Source: a virus
Virus record (IMG/VR): IMGVR_UViG_3300006916_000281
Location: 1-27,990 of that record
Direction: 5' to 3' (one strand)
Length of the DNA stretch: 27,990 nt
Shown: positions 1-8,844 of the stretch, one piece after another
Position numbering within the stretch: the first letter of the stretch is position 1
Layout: each line of letters starts with the position of its first letter
The notes under the pieces: generated by a model
The model's database searches: none
The model's input: only the letters and a program-made list of their open reading frames with translations
What the model was told of the DNA's origin: nothing
Program-made: the position numbers and the translations under genes

Positions 1-881
1 TTAATAAAGATCTCAGCGTTGGTGGAAAATCCCACACCACCATCGACTATAGAAAAATTAACCTGGCCCGATTTAGCTTCAACACCAGAAATACGCAGCA
101 ATGCATTTTTACCAAAAGAAACCACATCATTATTTGCTGGGTCTCTATGTGTAACCTTTAGAACGTCTCCGATTTCAAACTCGGGCGCGGATGATGTGAT
201 ATTAAGGGAAGATAAAGAACCTTTGATCACTGGGGCTGCACTTACAGCTACTGCATTGGCTTGCTGGCTTTTATCAATAACTTTCTCACCGATAATGAAT
301 CCGTTGTCGGAAAGAACTATATTACTGAGGTATATTGTTTGGATTAAATTTTTATTATAGTATTCTCTAATCAAGCTCTCAACAACTGCAGTAGAGCCTG
401 ACGAAAGACCAATGATAGTTTTACCTTGCATTTCATTTAGCTGATCGCTATTTGTAATTTCTAAATATTTCTGAGACACCCATTTGCCGTCTGACACCCT
501 CAACATGTCATTACTTGGGAGGTATATTTCTATATCTTCGTCGTATAACATTTTAAACAGCAATCTAAACGATTGCGTTGATCCCTTAGACCTATAGATA
601 TCGAGAATATGTTTTAATAGAAATCTCTTATTAGAGATTGTCTCGAATGGGATACCATGAAGATATTTCTGTGTGAAATGGACAAGAAAATCAGATAGAG
701 TATCGTCAACGTCACCATACTCATACAATCTCCTACTGTGGTAAATAGGTTGACCGCTAGATTCCATCCATTCATAATACGCCTTCATGAATAGTGGCAG
801 ATCAGATCCTTCTTCATCATAGAATTGAGGAAACTGACTTTCTACAAAATTAGATATATATTTTTGAACTTTGTTATCCAT
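1..881 (-). CDS. Baseplate wedge protein, gp7-like (3' part outside the window)
   Basis: The frame opens at ATG 879-881, just after the gp6 stop, and stays open to the window edge (about 293 codons), so the C-terminus is missing. The N-terminal part reads MDNKVQKYISNFVESQFPQFY and continues with a helical segment containing LPLFMKAYYEWMESSG, then KGSTQSFRLLFKMLYDEDIEI. As I recall T4 gp7, its C-terminal third has the same order (an F-x-x-F-x-E-A-Y-x-x-Y-L helix, then KGIEASYKFLFKVLYNEEVEIEI, then a V-G-Q-T-I segment), and this ORF matches EMQGKTIIG there. It would sit in the wedge with gp6, gp25 and gp53. The first roughly 600 residues of T4 gp7 are absent, so this may be a shorter wedge protein of the same fold. 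It is the last minus-strand gene of the baseplate operon visible here. Confidence 0.7.
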   Translation of the reverse strand, partial: MDNKVQKYISNFVESQFPQFYDEEGSDLPLFMKAYYEWMESSGQPIYHSRRLYEYGDVDDTLSDFLVHFTQKYLHGIPFETISNKRFLLKHILDIYRSKGSTQSFRLLFKMLYDEDIEIYLPSNDMLRVSDGKWVSQKYLEITNSDQLNEMQGKTIIGLSSGSTAVVESLIREYYNKNLIQTIYLSNIVLSDNGFIIGEKVIDKSQQANAVAVSAAPVIKGSLSSLNITSSAPEFEIGDVLKVTHRDPANNDVVSFGKNALLRISGVEAKSGQVNFSIVDGGVGFSTNAEIFI

Positions 882-882
882 T

Positions 883-2733
883 TTATATTCTAGTTTCTGT
901 TACAGTTATTGAAACGTCTGCAGGGTCTATCACAAGAATTTTATTCTGGGAAGCCCGTATATCACCACCTAATATTCTACAGTAAAGAGATATATAATCA
1001 GTGTACGATGAAACATTTAGATCATTTATAGTTATACGACCAGTAGTGTAGTCTACAGTCCCTATATCATCAATTTTAATCACATCTGAGCCGCTGTTAT
1101 AATAAACACCAAGCACACCATCATCGTCTTCAATGAAAGCTAGTTGATATGAACCACCAGCCTTTGAAGTGTACGTGAAGAATGAAGACAACACTGTTGC
1201 ATGACTAGAAATCAAATCGAAATCAGAACTATGGCTGGAGCTGTGTATTTCACTCGTAATGAATCGTGTTTGATCGTAATCAAACGCATTTCCTATTTGT
1301 ATATCGAATGTTGTATTAACATTTAGCGGCGGAGCAATTCTCTTAATTGCCCTATTAATGGTGAAATTACTTGTCACGCTACTATCAGCTGCATCTATAT
1401 CACTAACCAACTTACTCATTCTAAGGTCTTTGCCAAATTTCTCTAGATTGGAATTAGTGAACGCGCTGATCTTAGAACTAATCAAGGAAGCAATATCTGC
1501 ATGGCTCTTATCAGTCACCTTGGTATCATACTCAGCAGCGACCTTCAGGGAGCAATAAATGTATTCTGGGTCTGTTAACACAACTCTATTAGGTAGAGCA
1601 ATATAATCCTCAAGATATTTCTTAACATCAGTTTTGATATAATCCGGGACAATCTCGCCATAAATAGGGTTCAACGCAATGGCGACGCGACCGTATAGCT
1701 TAGTTTCTAATTCTTGACCACCATAAACATTGACATCATCAATAGTATCACTAAACTCAGCCAACACCAATGAAGAGTAGTCATCATTTGTCACTGCTCT
1801 TTGCTGGGTGGCAAAATATCTAGGAGCTGCGAACCTAATAGACTCGGCATCTTCTTGTGCGGACCCACCACCTGAATTTTGATTAACGGTGAGTTGGTAG
1901 CTTGAAACCACCCCAGAGTTGGTTGGACCAAGGTCGTCTAATAACGTGAAGTTATTAATTCCGTCAGCATCCGCCCCTGTCGACACCCTATAGTTAATCA
2001 GTACTGTCGATCCATTAGTTGGCTTCTTACCAAATGTCCCATCACCAAATACAATCTCATATAAGTTATTTTGGGAGGCTTGGACAAAGAACACCTCGGA
2101 GTCAGAACCTAATCCAAATAGAGTTTCTTTTTTAGTATATTCTGTGTTCGAAGCGCCATTATTTTCTATAAGGTGTACTGTGATACTTGAAGTGTCAACA
2201 TCAACCGTATTGATGAGAAATTGTTGTCTTTCAATATCACCGTCAACAACATATGTATCTGATAGATAATCACCTTCTTTAATAGTAAGGTCGCTCAATG
2301 CGTATGTTGTGTTTCCAGAAGTAATCGACTGAGCTTCATTGGTAGTATAAACAAAAACACCATTTGAGTTAGTGCCTGAAAATCTTGTCCCCTTTGGTAC
2401 ACTCATTGCACCAGTTATACCTGATGTCTCCATAGTTAATGTCACATTAGCAGAAGAAGAAGTAGCACTTCGTGGGATGTAGTTGAGTTCTTTCGCATGC
2501 GATACAATAGAATCGTATTGTTGCGCGGAATCAAGGAACATCTCTGAAGCGGCCATATTCAAATAGAAAGAATTTAAATATGAGTTATATGACATAACAT
2601 CAAGTAAAGTATTGATGTTGGAACCTTCATAATCAAAATCTTTAAAGACCGATTGTGTTTTTAGAAATTCCTTAAAATTTGTTTTTAGCGTATCGAAATC
2701 AATCGAACTTAGTGTTAAAGAACTATTTGCCAT
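883..2733 (-). CDS. 6: Baseplate wedge protein gp6
   Basis: This 616-residue protein is close to the size of T4 gp6 (about 660). It begins with an N-terminal segment ending KDFDYEGSNINTLLDVMSYN, followed by NSFYLNMAASEMFLDSAQQYDSIVSHAKELNYIPRS, the strongly conserved signature of the gp6/BplB (J-like) wedge family. The middle (about 290-450) contains AAPRYFATQQRAVTNDDY, also typical of the family. gp6 dimers join wedges into the baseplate ring. The gene abuts gp25 (ATG directly after its stop) and is followed by the gp7-like gene, the usual wedge order. The ring function is known for the family; identification rests on these motifs and context. Confidence 0.92.
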   Translation of the reverse strand: MANSSLTLSSIDFDTLKTNFKEFLKTQSVFKDFDYEGSNINTLLDVMSYNSYLNSFYLNMAASEMFLDSAQQYDSIVSHAKELNYIPRSATSSSANVTLTMETSGITGAMSVPKGTRFSGTNSNGVFVYTTNEAQSITSGNTTYALSDLTIKEGDYLSDTYVVDGDIERQQFLINTVDVDTSSITVHLIENNGASNTEYTKKETLFGLGSDSEVFFVQASQNNLYEIVFGDGTFGKKPTNGSTVLINYRVSTGADADGINNFTLLDDLGPTNSGVVSSYQLTVNQNSGGGSAQEDAESIRFAAPRYFATQQRAVTNDDYSSLVLAEFSDTIDDVNVYGGQELETKLYGRVAIALNPIYGEIVPDYIKTDVKKYLEDYIALPNRVVLTDPEYIYCSLKVAAEYDTKVTDKSHADIASLISSKISAFTNSNLEKFGKDLRMSKLVSDIDAADSSVTSNFTINRAIKRIAPPLNVNTTFDIQIGNAFDYDQTRFITSEIHSSSHSSDFDLISSHATVLSSFFTYTSKAGGSYQLAFIEDDDGVLGVYYNSGSDVIKIDDIGTVDYTTGRITINDLNVSSYTDYISLYCRILGGDIRASQNKILVIDPADVSITVTETRI

Positions 2734-3162
2734 TTATCGGACTCTTCTTAAAATATGATTAAATACTTTTGGTTCAGGGGTATTGATAGTGCTGTAAAAA
2801 ACACTAATAGTAACTTCATTATTATCTTGACTGGAGTCCACCCGCACATCCTCCAAATACACCCTTGGTTCATTTATATCGATAGTTGATCTTATATAGT
2901 GTTCCGCAGTCGAGGCAACAAACCCAGCGTCGTTTTCAAATAACATTGCTCTGATATTAGATCCAATCTGGGGTTGGAATAATCTCTCACCGACATCAGT
3001 CATCATTAAGTTTTTTAATGATTGTTCAATGGAGCGATCATTCACCACCCTAGCCAATTGATCACCAACTGGAGTCTTAGCGAACGAGCTCATGAAATCA
3101 GAATAGTACTCTGTTTTTTTCTTCCCCGATGTTAAGAACTGCGCTCTTGTTATTCTAGCCAT
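2734..3162 (-). CDS. 25: Baseplate wedge protein gp25 (lysozyme-like fold)
   Basis: The 142-residue product matches gp25/GpW-family size. It carries TDVGERLFQPQIGSNIRAMLFE (about residues 54-75), the family hallmark (normally T-x-x-G-E-R-x-x-x-P-x-x-G), then an amphipathic C-terminal beta segment ending in ILRRVR. gp25 sits at the core of the wedge, where it joins sheath and baseplate; despite the lysozyme-like fold no catalytic activity is expected. It lies between the PAAR tip gene and gp6, an order common to contractile injection systems. Confidence 0.93.
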   Translation of the reverse strand: MARITRAQFLTSGKKKTEYYSDFMSSFAKTPVGDQLARVVNDRSIEQSLKNLMMTDVGERLFQPQIGSNIRAMLFENDAGFVASTAEHYIRSTIDINEPRVYLEDVRVDSSQDNNEVTISVFYSTINTPEPKVFNHILRRVR

Positions 3163-3167
3163 TTACT

Positions 3168-3464
3168 TTAATCTCCGTATGAGTACACGTCAGGTGAACC
3201 ACCACTGGTGGCGGGATTACAGTGATTACCGCCAGGTATAGGACAAAGACCATCAGGCGAAGCGCTATCAGGAGCATTCACTATAACGTTTGCGCCTTCT
3301 ACGAAAACAGTACTACCTGAATTTACCAAATTACCACCACCATGACTATTTGGATCGCCTGCAACCGCCCAGAGTTCACCATTTACATATACAGTCGATT
3401 GGTTACTGACTATTGTGGTGGCTCCACATGTCCTGATATCTGAATTTCTATGTGCTGCTGGCAT
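3168..3464 (-). CDS. PAAR-motif membrane-piercing tip protein
   Basis: This 98-residue protein starts MPAAHRNSDI, a PAAR-type start, and repeats short strand-turn units (VYVNGELWAV, STVFVEGANVIV) typical of the conical PAAR cap. Several His and Cys residues (H5, C13, the CPIPGGNHC segment near 73-81) could hold the metal ion that stabilises the tip. It is encoded next to the beta-helical spike it should cap, matching T4 gp5.4 and VgrG-PAAR pairs. There is a 31-nt gap to the spike gene upstream. Confidence 0.88.
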   Translation of the reverse strand: MPAAHRNSDIRTCGATTIVSNQSTVYVNGELWAVAGDPNSHGGGNLVNSGSTVFVEGANVIVNAPDSASPDGLCPIPGGNHCNPATSGGSPDVYSYGD

Positions 3465-3495
3465 AGTTTTTTTAATTACTCTTATTTTCTTATAT

Positions 3496-4251
3496 TTAGT
3501 TGAGGTCTATACGCGTTGCATCAATATCGATAGCGGAATCTGTTATGACTATAGTAGAACTACCTACTTTAATAGTTATCTTCGTAGCGCTTTCGATCAA
3601 TAAATCGCTTTCTGAATAGATTGCTGTCTTGCCATTAACGTGCTGATCGAAATTACCGCCTTGTACGTTAACGCCATATTCATCTCCGACGATAACCAAC
3701 TTACTACCATTATTGGATTCTACATTATCGCCTTCGACAGTTTGGTTTTTATCACCCTTCACTGTGTCCGTTGAATCACCATTTTTAATGTCATATGTTG
3801 GCGCTTCGGAAGCACCAAATGTTGTCACAACACGTGATTCCCTAACAGCCGTAATCTCTTGACCCTTCACGGCAACAAACTTATTACCGATGATGTCAGT
3901 ACCAGAATCACCCGCCACGGAAGTCTTATCTGTGGCGTTTACTGTTTTATCGTTATGTCCGTAAACAGTCTGTGATGCACCACCTTGGATGAAATCCCTA
4001 GAATGATGTTTGAAAGAAATACTCAAACCCCTGTGATCATCTTCCGGATACGAACCCTTAGAACTATACTCCCCAGAAGCATCATAAAATTCATCGAAGC
4101 TAGTTTTCTTATAGTCCTCGGGATTCATATGGGATATCTTGAAATTGATACCATCGCTCTCGGTGTAGATATACCGAACATCAAGTTCGTCCTGTACAGA
4201 ACTTAAAACTTCTGGTAACTTTTTATTATCATGTCCTGGTTTTATAGCCAT
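3496..4251 (-). CDS. Central spike protein, gp5 C-terminal/gpV-like beta-helix
   Basis: The 251-residue protein has about 90 N-terminal residues of mixed character, then from about residue 95 a long run of short strand repeats with V-x-G and G-D/N turns (KTVNATDKTS, FVAVKGQEIT, DTVKGDKNQTVEGDN). It ends in KVGSSTIVITDSAIDIDATRI, the usual closing element of trimeric needle spikes such as T4 gp5C, Mu gp45 and VgrG. It has no lysozyme domain. Here the T4 gp5 architecture is divided among separate genes: OB-fold at 5396-5758, spike here, PAAR tip downstream. Confidence 0.85.
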   Translation of the reverse strand: MAIKPGHDNKKLPEVLSSVQDELDVRYIYTESDGINFKISHMNPEDYKKTSFDEFYDASGEYSSKGSYPEDDHRGLSISFKHHSRDFIQGGASQTVYGHNDKTVNATDKTSVAGDSGTDIIGNKFVAVKGQEITAVRESRVVTTFGASEAPTYDIKNGDSTDTVKGDKNQTVEGDNVESNNGSKLVIVGDEYGVNVQGGNFDQHVNGKTAIYSESDLLIESATKITIKVGSSTIVITDSAIDIDATRIDLN

Positions 4252-4256
4252 ATTAT

Positions 4257-5390
4257 TTAAGTTCCACTAAATGTATTTGTAAGTAATTGTGATATTTTAG
4301 CAGCCTTTGCCACCTTATCCTCATGACTCGTCATAAGTGCTGACATCTTACTACTATCCAAAACCTGCCCACTACGTGCCATCTGTTGAGAAGATTGCGC
4401 GCTTGATCTAGTGCCAGCAGCACCCATCAGTATTTGCATCAAAGAAGAAACATTGAGACCACTTGAGTTCTTACCTAGCGTCTTTTCTTTATTTTTAGTA
4501 TTGACATCAGAATCAATGGAAGCCAATATATCATTAAAAACAGAAATTGACATAGACTCTAGATCAACATAAGGGTCTAAAGCCAAAACTGCTTCATCAA
4601 CAGCAAGGGACAATATTTCCTCATCGATTGATTCATAATATCTCTCACCCAAGACCCTAGCTATGAATACGTACTCACTCCCATCACTAGAAATCCATTT
4701 TGTATAACCTGGGTTCGGATCTTCGTCATAACTATAATATACTTGAGTGTATAAGTCTGGTATAGTAGTGTCTAACCCAACAGGTGGATCACCAATCTGC
4801 AGGACAGTCTTATATGTTATAGTTGGTATAACGCTTGAACCATAAGTTTCGTAATCGTTTTGGATAGATTTGTATGATTCTGTGACAACATCTTGGTATA
4901 ACTCTGTGACATTTAATATATTCTCCGAGATTGAAGACAATATAATATCTAATTTCTCGTATGTTCTAGAGTTTGATAACACAACATAAGCCTCGGAAAG
5001 CGCCAAGGTCATTATTCTTTTTCTGGACGATTCAGAATCACCACTCACCAACGAACTCACAGAAGCCATAGATGGATACATTTTAGGCAAGAAACCCGCG
5101 CCTTGCCCAGCCTTAGACATAGCTCCAGGTAAAGTCTTTACCGATGGATCAACTGATGATGTTGTTTCTTTGTTGGCGAGTTCTGCATCAGCCTGTTGTC
5201 TGGGCACGGTTGTGGTTGCATCAGCACCTAGTGGGTTCTCAGGGTCATTCGCCTTATTAAATATCTTTGCGTAATCAGGCTTTTTAATGAGTTTTTTTGG
5301 ATCGGTAACGATCCAAGTTTCTGTTAAAAGAACATTTTCTTTATGTTGTTGAACAAGGTATTCGCCCGGCGACAGTCCATTGCTTGCCAT
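4257..5390 (-). CDS. Unrecognised baseplate-operon structural protein
   Basis: I do not recognise this 377-residue protein. It has no signal peptide or membrane segment. The N-terminal third is polar and Lys/Pro/Thr rich. The middle (about 120-290) looks globular, with helices such as RIMTLALSEAYVVLSNSRTYEKLDIILSS cut into shorter runs and an acidic beta-rich section around YYSYDEDPNPGY. The last 80 residues are Ser/Gln/Lys rich and probably flexible or helical. It lies between the OB-fold hub protein and the spike in a tightly packed operon, so a hub or spike-adaptor role is the best inference. In T4 this position inside gp5 holds the lysozyme domain; I see no lysozyme catalytic pattern. Confidence 0.6.
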   Translation of the reverse strand: MASNGLSPGEYLVQQHKENVLLTETWIVTDPKKLIKKPDYAKIFNKANDPENPLGADATTTVPRQQADAELANKETTSSVDPSVKTLPGAMSKAGQGAGFLPKMYPSMASVSSLVSGDSESSRKRIMTLALSEAYVVLSNSRTYEKLDIILSSISENILNVTELYQDVVTESYKSIQNDYETYGSSVIPTITYKTVLQIGDPPVGLDTTIPDLYTQVYYSYDEDPNPGYTKWISSDGSEYVFIARVLGERYYESIDEEILSLAVDEAVLALDPYVDLESMSISVFNDILASIDSDVNTKNKEKTLGKNSSGLNVSSLMQILMGAAGTRSSAQSSQQMARSGQVLDSSKMSALMTSHEDKVAKAAKISQLLTNTFSGT

Positions 5391-5395
5391 ATCAA

Positions 5396-5758
5396 TTACA
5401 CCTTCAAATCTGGGTTGTCTATAGTGTCGCCATCAGCGCCAGTGTTATGATCCCTATCTTGGATACCTTTTTCTTTAGCGCCATAGGCTCTCGGCAAAGT
5501 CCCCATAATGATAGGAGATTGTTTGTCATGGTCTTCTGGCATGTACATCAAAAGAACACGAGCTCCAACAACTAACGCTTTCGGTTTGATGCCAATACCA
5601 CCACTAGAAGAAGATGTGATTGGCGTCATTGGATGCGCCCAACACAAGCTTTCATCGGGTACAGCTTGTTCATCATTTTCCCTGTTATATCTCCTGACTT
5701 TACAACGTCCGGAGCCTGATGGATCTCTATTGTCGCGTACTTCGCCTATTTCAATCAT
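5396..5758 (-). CDS. gp5-type OB-fold baseplate hub protein
   Basis: This 120-residue protein starts MIEIGEVRDNRDPSGSGRCKVRRYN and continues with CWAHPMTPITSSSSGGIG, KPKALVVGARVLLMYMPED and SPIIMGTL. The order V-x-D-(N)-x-D-P-x-x-G-R-x-x-V and later W-x-x-P is that of the gp5_OB / VgrG beta-barrel domain, which joins the hub ring to the spike. The start overlaps the stop of the upstream hub gene in an ATGA arrangement. T4 gp5 has OB-fold, lysozyme and spike in one chain; here the OB-fold stands alone. Confidence 0.82.
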   Translation of the reverse strand: MIEIGEVRDNRDPSGSGRCKVRRYNRENDEQAVPDESLCWAHPMTPITSSSSGGIGIKPKALVVGARVLLMYMPEDHDKQSPIIMGTLPRAYGAKEKGIQDRDHNTGADGDTIDNPDLKV

Positions 5759-6981
5759 GCGCTCTTACCCTTACTTTCCTCGAATCCACCCTTTACCACT
5801 GTAAGCTCCATAATGTAGTTGGGTGATGAACCAGGAGTGCCAATCTTATGTTTTATACCAACCACAACCACATCACCATTGAACTGTCTCTCGCCGCCTG
5901 TTTTGTCTTCATCCACCCCAGCAGGCATCTCTAATGTTATAGTATCACCCAAAGAAATGTCTGGGTTCCCATAAGTTTTAATAGTTCCTTGGTTTTGCGT
6001 TAAGTGTGATAAATATCTAGTTCTCTGTTCTTTGGAAATGGTTGAATTATGGGATTTCGAATTATTGATAGTGTCCTCAGAAGAAGGTACTGAATATTTG
6101 CTTTTGCTATCCCTTTTATCACTATAGAGTTTTTTACCCTTAACCGTACCAACTTCCGAGCTACTTGGTTTTCTATCGACCACAGTGTGGGTTGATAGAT
6201 TAAACGACTCAGCAGCTGCTGCTTCTCTAATTCTATTACTGCTATCGAATAGTCTATCAACATTAGCCGCCAATATAACATTACGCTTCTCATCATCAGT
6301 CGCGCCAGTGTAATTGACATTCGAATATTTTAATGTAACTTTGGGAGATCTCTTCATTATTTCTTCCCAATTAGTTATCTGAAGTTCTTGTTTCCCGTCT
6401 TTTTGTGTCTGGAACACTGCGGCTGGAGAGTGTGGTGCATCGGGGAATGTCATGTCTCGCATCAACGCTCTAGTGACGCCCGATGTTGGGATGGATGCGT
6501 ATGTCTTATCCCTCTTTTCGGCTTCAGACAGAACATTTATTTTCTTTTTTGTTTTGGTGTAATCTTCGTATGTCTTCTTAAGAATCTCAGTCGTTGGTTT
6601 ATCACTGTGTGCCGAAGTTACTGTTCGGTCATCTTTACTGAGATACTCAGGACTGACACACCTAATAGAATAATTTTTAGATCTTTTAGAATCCGCGGCA
6701 ATTGTTTGACCGACCCCGCTATGTTGTCTGAACTCAAAAGCAGAAATTTTATTATTTTCTGTGTCTTTAAACTTAACCTTCACAACGTCCTGAAAAGAAC
6801 CCGTCACCTCATTTTCTTTAGCGCCGTCGACAGCATCTAATAATTTTATCTCACAAGAAGGTCCGAATGGTTTGAGAATATCCTCGATTATAGTCACACC
6901 AATGTAAATAGGTGTGTCATCTGCAAGCAAATTCATGTCACCAATCTTGAGGTCTTCGAATGATATATCACCAATAGCCAT
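5755..6981 (-). CDS. Baseplate hub protein, gp27-like
   Basis: I chose ATG 6979-6981 rather than the TTG one codon upstream because a strong GGAGGAG lies just before it; the product is 408 residues, near T4 gp27 (391). The N-terminal half contains beta-rich hub-domain text (IYIGVTIIEDILKPFGPSCEIKL, then a second FKDTENNKISAFEFR strand pair). The C-terminus has GDTITLEMPAG and NGDVVVVGIKHKIG, typical of the second barrel of gp27/gpD hub proteins (the general NPxIxxGDxIxL pattern, here NPDISLGDTITL). It directly precedes the OB-fold gene, the partner of gp27 in T4. Identification is by fold pattern and context. Confidence 0.7.
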   Translation of the reverse strand: MAIGDISFEDLKIGDMNLLADDTPIYIGVTIIEDILKPFGPSCEIKLLDAVDGAKENEVTGSFQDVVKVKFKDTENNKISAFEFRQHSGVGQTIAADSKRSKNYSIRCVSPEYLSKDDRTVTSAHSDKPTTEILKKTYEDYTKTKKKINVLSEAEKRDKTYASIPTSGVTRALMRDMTFPDAPHSPAAVFQTQKDGKQELQITNWEEIMKRSPKVTLKYSNVNYTGATDDEKRNVILAANVDRLFDSSNRIREAAAAESFNLSTHTVVDRKPSSSEVGTVKGKKLYSDKRDSKSKYSVPSSEDTINNSKSHNSTISKEQRTRYLSHLTQNQGTIKTYGNPDISLGDTITLEMPAGVDEDKTGGERQFNGDVVVVGIKHKIGTPGSSPNYIMELTVVKGGFEESKGKSA

Positions 6982-6984
6982 CAA

Positions 6985-7860
6985 TTACTCCTCCAATAGA
7001 TCTCTTAGGTTTATCACAGCCTGAGCCGATTCATCAGAATCCATAACCCTAATCGAGCGGTTATATTCATTCTGTTCGTACTCATGATCGTAGTATGTTA
7101 TCGGTTTCCAGTAAACAAACTCACCATCGTCTATATTAGAATAAATAGTAGTTGCTTCCGTCACGGCTGTATTAACTTGACTTTCATTACCATATATGTA
7201 TCCACTACTGATGGTCAATGTGTCTGTTTCTTGGAAATCACCAGTAACGTGTTGTACATATACATGCGTATTTGTAGACATAGTCACTTGACCTTTACCG
7301 ACCGCTGAGCTATTCAGGTATATATCGCATATTTCGTCTTTAGTGAAGCTAGTATTAGCAACAGTGTAAGAAATAACTTTATTAGTGCTAGTCGCCCAAT
7401 CAACTTCCTTTCGGGAATATGACATGACACTATTGGTATCACTGTAGTTAGGTTGCCAGTATTTTCTCATTCCTATTGAAAGTGCATTATAAGCACTCAC
7501 AGAAATATCTTCTTGTGATTCCCAGTTATTACGGTAATAATACGTTTTTGATTTAGAATCATATACCGAACTATATTTCTTCTCAAGAAGACCATCAAGC
7601 TCTTCTTCTGAAAGATACCATTCGTAATATGGATCGTTTATTTTATTACTGAGATACAACAACCAACTTTTATGGGGATCGTCGTAATATCTATTACTAA
7701 ACTGATCTGGCCTTTCGTTAGAGTTTATATCATATGGATGGAATGTGTATGGATCACGGGACACTCTATCGCTTATAGTCACACGCCGTGTTATATCCAC
7801 AACTTGGTTATTAGCGAATGTGACAATAGGGAATTTATCAAAATACTTATCAGTAGCCAT
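6985..7860 (-). CDS. 53: Baseplate wedge protein gp53
   Basis: The N-terminus (YFDKFPIVTFANNQVVDITRR) and the following section with DPYTFHPYDINSNERPDQFSNRYYDDPHKSWLLYLSNKINDPYYEW match the gp53 family (PF11246): a short strand, then a helix containing W-x-x-Y-x-x-N-x-I-x-D-P-Y. At 291 residues it is longer than T4 gp53 (196), with an extra beta-rich insertion roughly at 160-235. The end returns to family text (YWKPITYYDHEYEQNEYNRS). Its start codon overlaps the upstream stop (TAATG). Confidence 0.9.
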   Translation of the reverse strand: MATDKYFDKFPIVTFANNQVVDITRRVTISDRVSRDPYTFHPYDINSNERPDQFSNRYYDDPHKSWLLYLSNKINDPYYEWYLSEEELDGLLEKKYSSVYDSKSKTYYYRNNWESQEDISVSAYNALSIGMRKYWQPNYSDTNSVMSYSRKEVDWATSTNKVISYTVANTSFTKDEICDIYLNSSAVGKGQVTMSTNTHVYVQHVTGDFQETDTLTISSGYIYGNESQVNTAVTEATTIYSNIDDGEFVYWKPITYYDHEYEQNEYNRSIRVMDSDESAQAVINLRDLLEE

Positions 7861-8777
7861 TACCGACCTCTGCCTCCTTGAGAGTAATCATGTCTCCACC
7901 ATAGTTCAATTTCTTGACATTGCATAGTTAGGGAAACAAGGGTTGGCGCGCCAGTTTGTTCGAAGAAAGAAGGCGCTGGTGAAGCCACATTCTCGACACT
8001 TATAGCTTGGACGGCCATTGTTTTAAATTTCATATGATTATTTAGATCTCTAGGGTGCATCTTCATCTCCATGACATATGGATAATCCATTGTCATTCTA
8101 TTTTGAGATAATTCCGGTGCAGTAAACATTTTAAAGTCATTGACCATCCGCGAAAGCGTGTCTGATTCTTTTTCGGTTCTTGGTGCTAATAGCCATGTGA
8201 ACTGGTGTTGTTTGAGTGTTGGACCTTGAAAATGTAGGAATAAGCCTGGATTGATAGCTTTACCTGTCACCGCGCCAATTAATGGCCCAAGTCCCGTCAC
8301 CGCTAAAGCCGTAGAGGTCGCTAACTCCGGCAACGCTCCTGCTGCCTTGTCCCACATTTCTGTGGCAGACATGCCCATTGCGTTAACTAGTGTAGCCAGA
8401 GCCGCCGTTGTCCCGAGACCACCCAAAACACTAGTAGGCGCTAATCCCGCTAAAGCCTCGCGAACTGTAGACTCAGACCAGTTCAAGACAGTTGTATCGT
8501 TGACGCTTAATGGGATAGGTAGAATATACGCAGCTGTTGAACTTAGTGTTTGTGAAGACCCACCACCAAGTGTTTCCATTAAACTACGGAATCCTCCGCC
8601 GAACGCAGTGCCGAGATTACTAATTAATCCCGAAGGTAGTTTATTCCTATAATCATGGAATACGATTGATGTGTAGTATTCCCTACCGCTAGCTAAAAGG
8701 TCGTTAGGCATACTCATACTGTTAACGGCTGGACCACTTCCTGGACTCGGGAAGTTTACGCGGTTTCTAAAGCTCAT
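7860..8777 (-). CDS. Baseplate tail-tube protein, gp48/gp54-like
   Basis: The start is set at ATG 8775-8777 (MSFRNRVNF), preceded by AAGGG; the longer in-frame ATG at 8822 would fall at the predicted transcription start of the minus-strand late promoter. The product is 305 residues. A Gly/Ala-rich middle is followed by FQGPTLKQHQFTWLLAPRTEKESDTLSRMVNDFK, then MKFKTMAVQAISVENVASPAPSFFEQ and VSLTMQCQEIELW, the strand-helix-strand pattern of tail-tube-fold proteins (gp48, gp54, gp19). gp48 and gp54 start the tube on the baseplate hub. Position next to gp53 favours gp48, but I cannot separate the two by eye. First gene of the minus-strand baseplate operon. Confidence 0.72.
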   Translation of the reverse strand: MSFRNRVNFPSPGSGPAVNSMSMPNDLLASGREYYTSIVFHDYRNKLPSGLISNLGTAFGGGFRSLMETLGGGSSQTLSSTAAYILPIPLSVNDTTVLNWSESTVREALAGLAPTSVLGGLGTTAALATLVNAMGMSATEMWDKAAGALPELATSTALAVTGLGPLIGAVTGKAINPGLFLHFQGPTLKQHQFTWLLAPRTEKESDTLSRMVNDFKMFTAPELSQNRMTMDYPYVMEMKMHPRDLNNHMKFKTMAVQAISVENVASPAPSFFEQTGAPTLVSLTMQCQEIELWWRHDYSQGGRGR

Positions 8778-8789
8778 TTCTAACCCTTG

Positions 8790-8797
8790 TATAAATA
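8790..8797 (+). promoter_or_regulatory. T4-type late promoter for the gp4 operon
   Basis: TATAAATA on the plus strand about 48 nt upstream of the gp4 ATG. It faces away from, and is interleaved with, the minus-strand late box at 8826-8833. The downstream leader ends in GAAGGT, a good ribosome binding site for gp4. Confidence 0.7.
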
Positions 8798-8825
8798 TAT
8801 TATGACAGACTGTAATATTCATTCT

Positions 8826-8833
8826 TATTTATA
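8826..8833 (-). promoter_or_regulatory. T4-type late promoter for the baseplate operon
   Basis: TATAAATA on the minus strand, an exact match to the T4 late-promoter -10 element. It lies about 49 nt upstream of the chosen gp48-like start codon. The plus-strand late box at 8790-8797 lies downstream of it on this strand, so the two transcripts would overlap for several tens of bases at their 5' ends. Activity is inferred from the motif and from gp33 elsewhere in the window. Confidence 0.7.
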
Positions 8834-8844
8834 TAGAAGGTAAT

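Noticed and set aside
8778-8822. Longer start (MNITVCHNIF) for the gp48/54-like gene
   Set aside because: It has no ribosome site and coincides with the expected late transcription start; ATG 8777 has AAGGG upstream and gives a family-like N-terminus.
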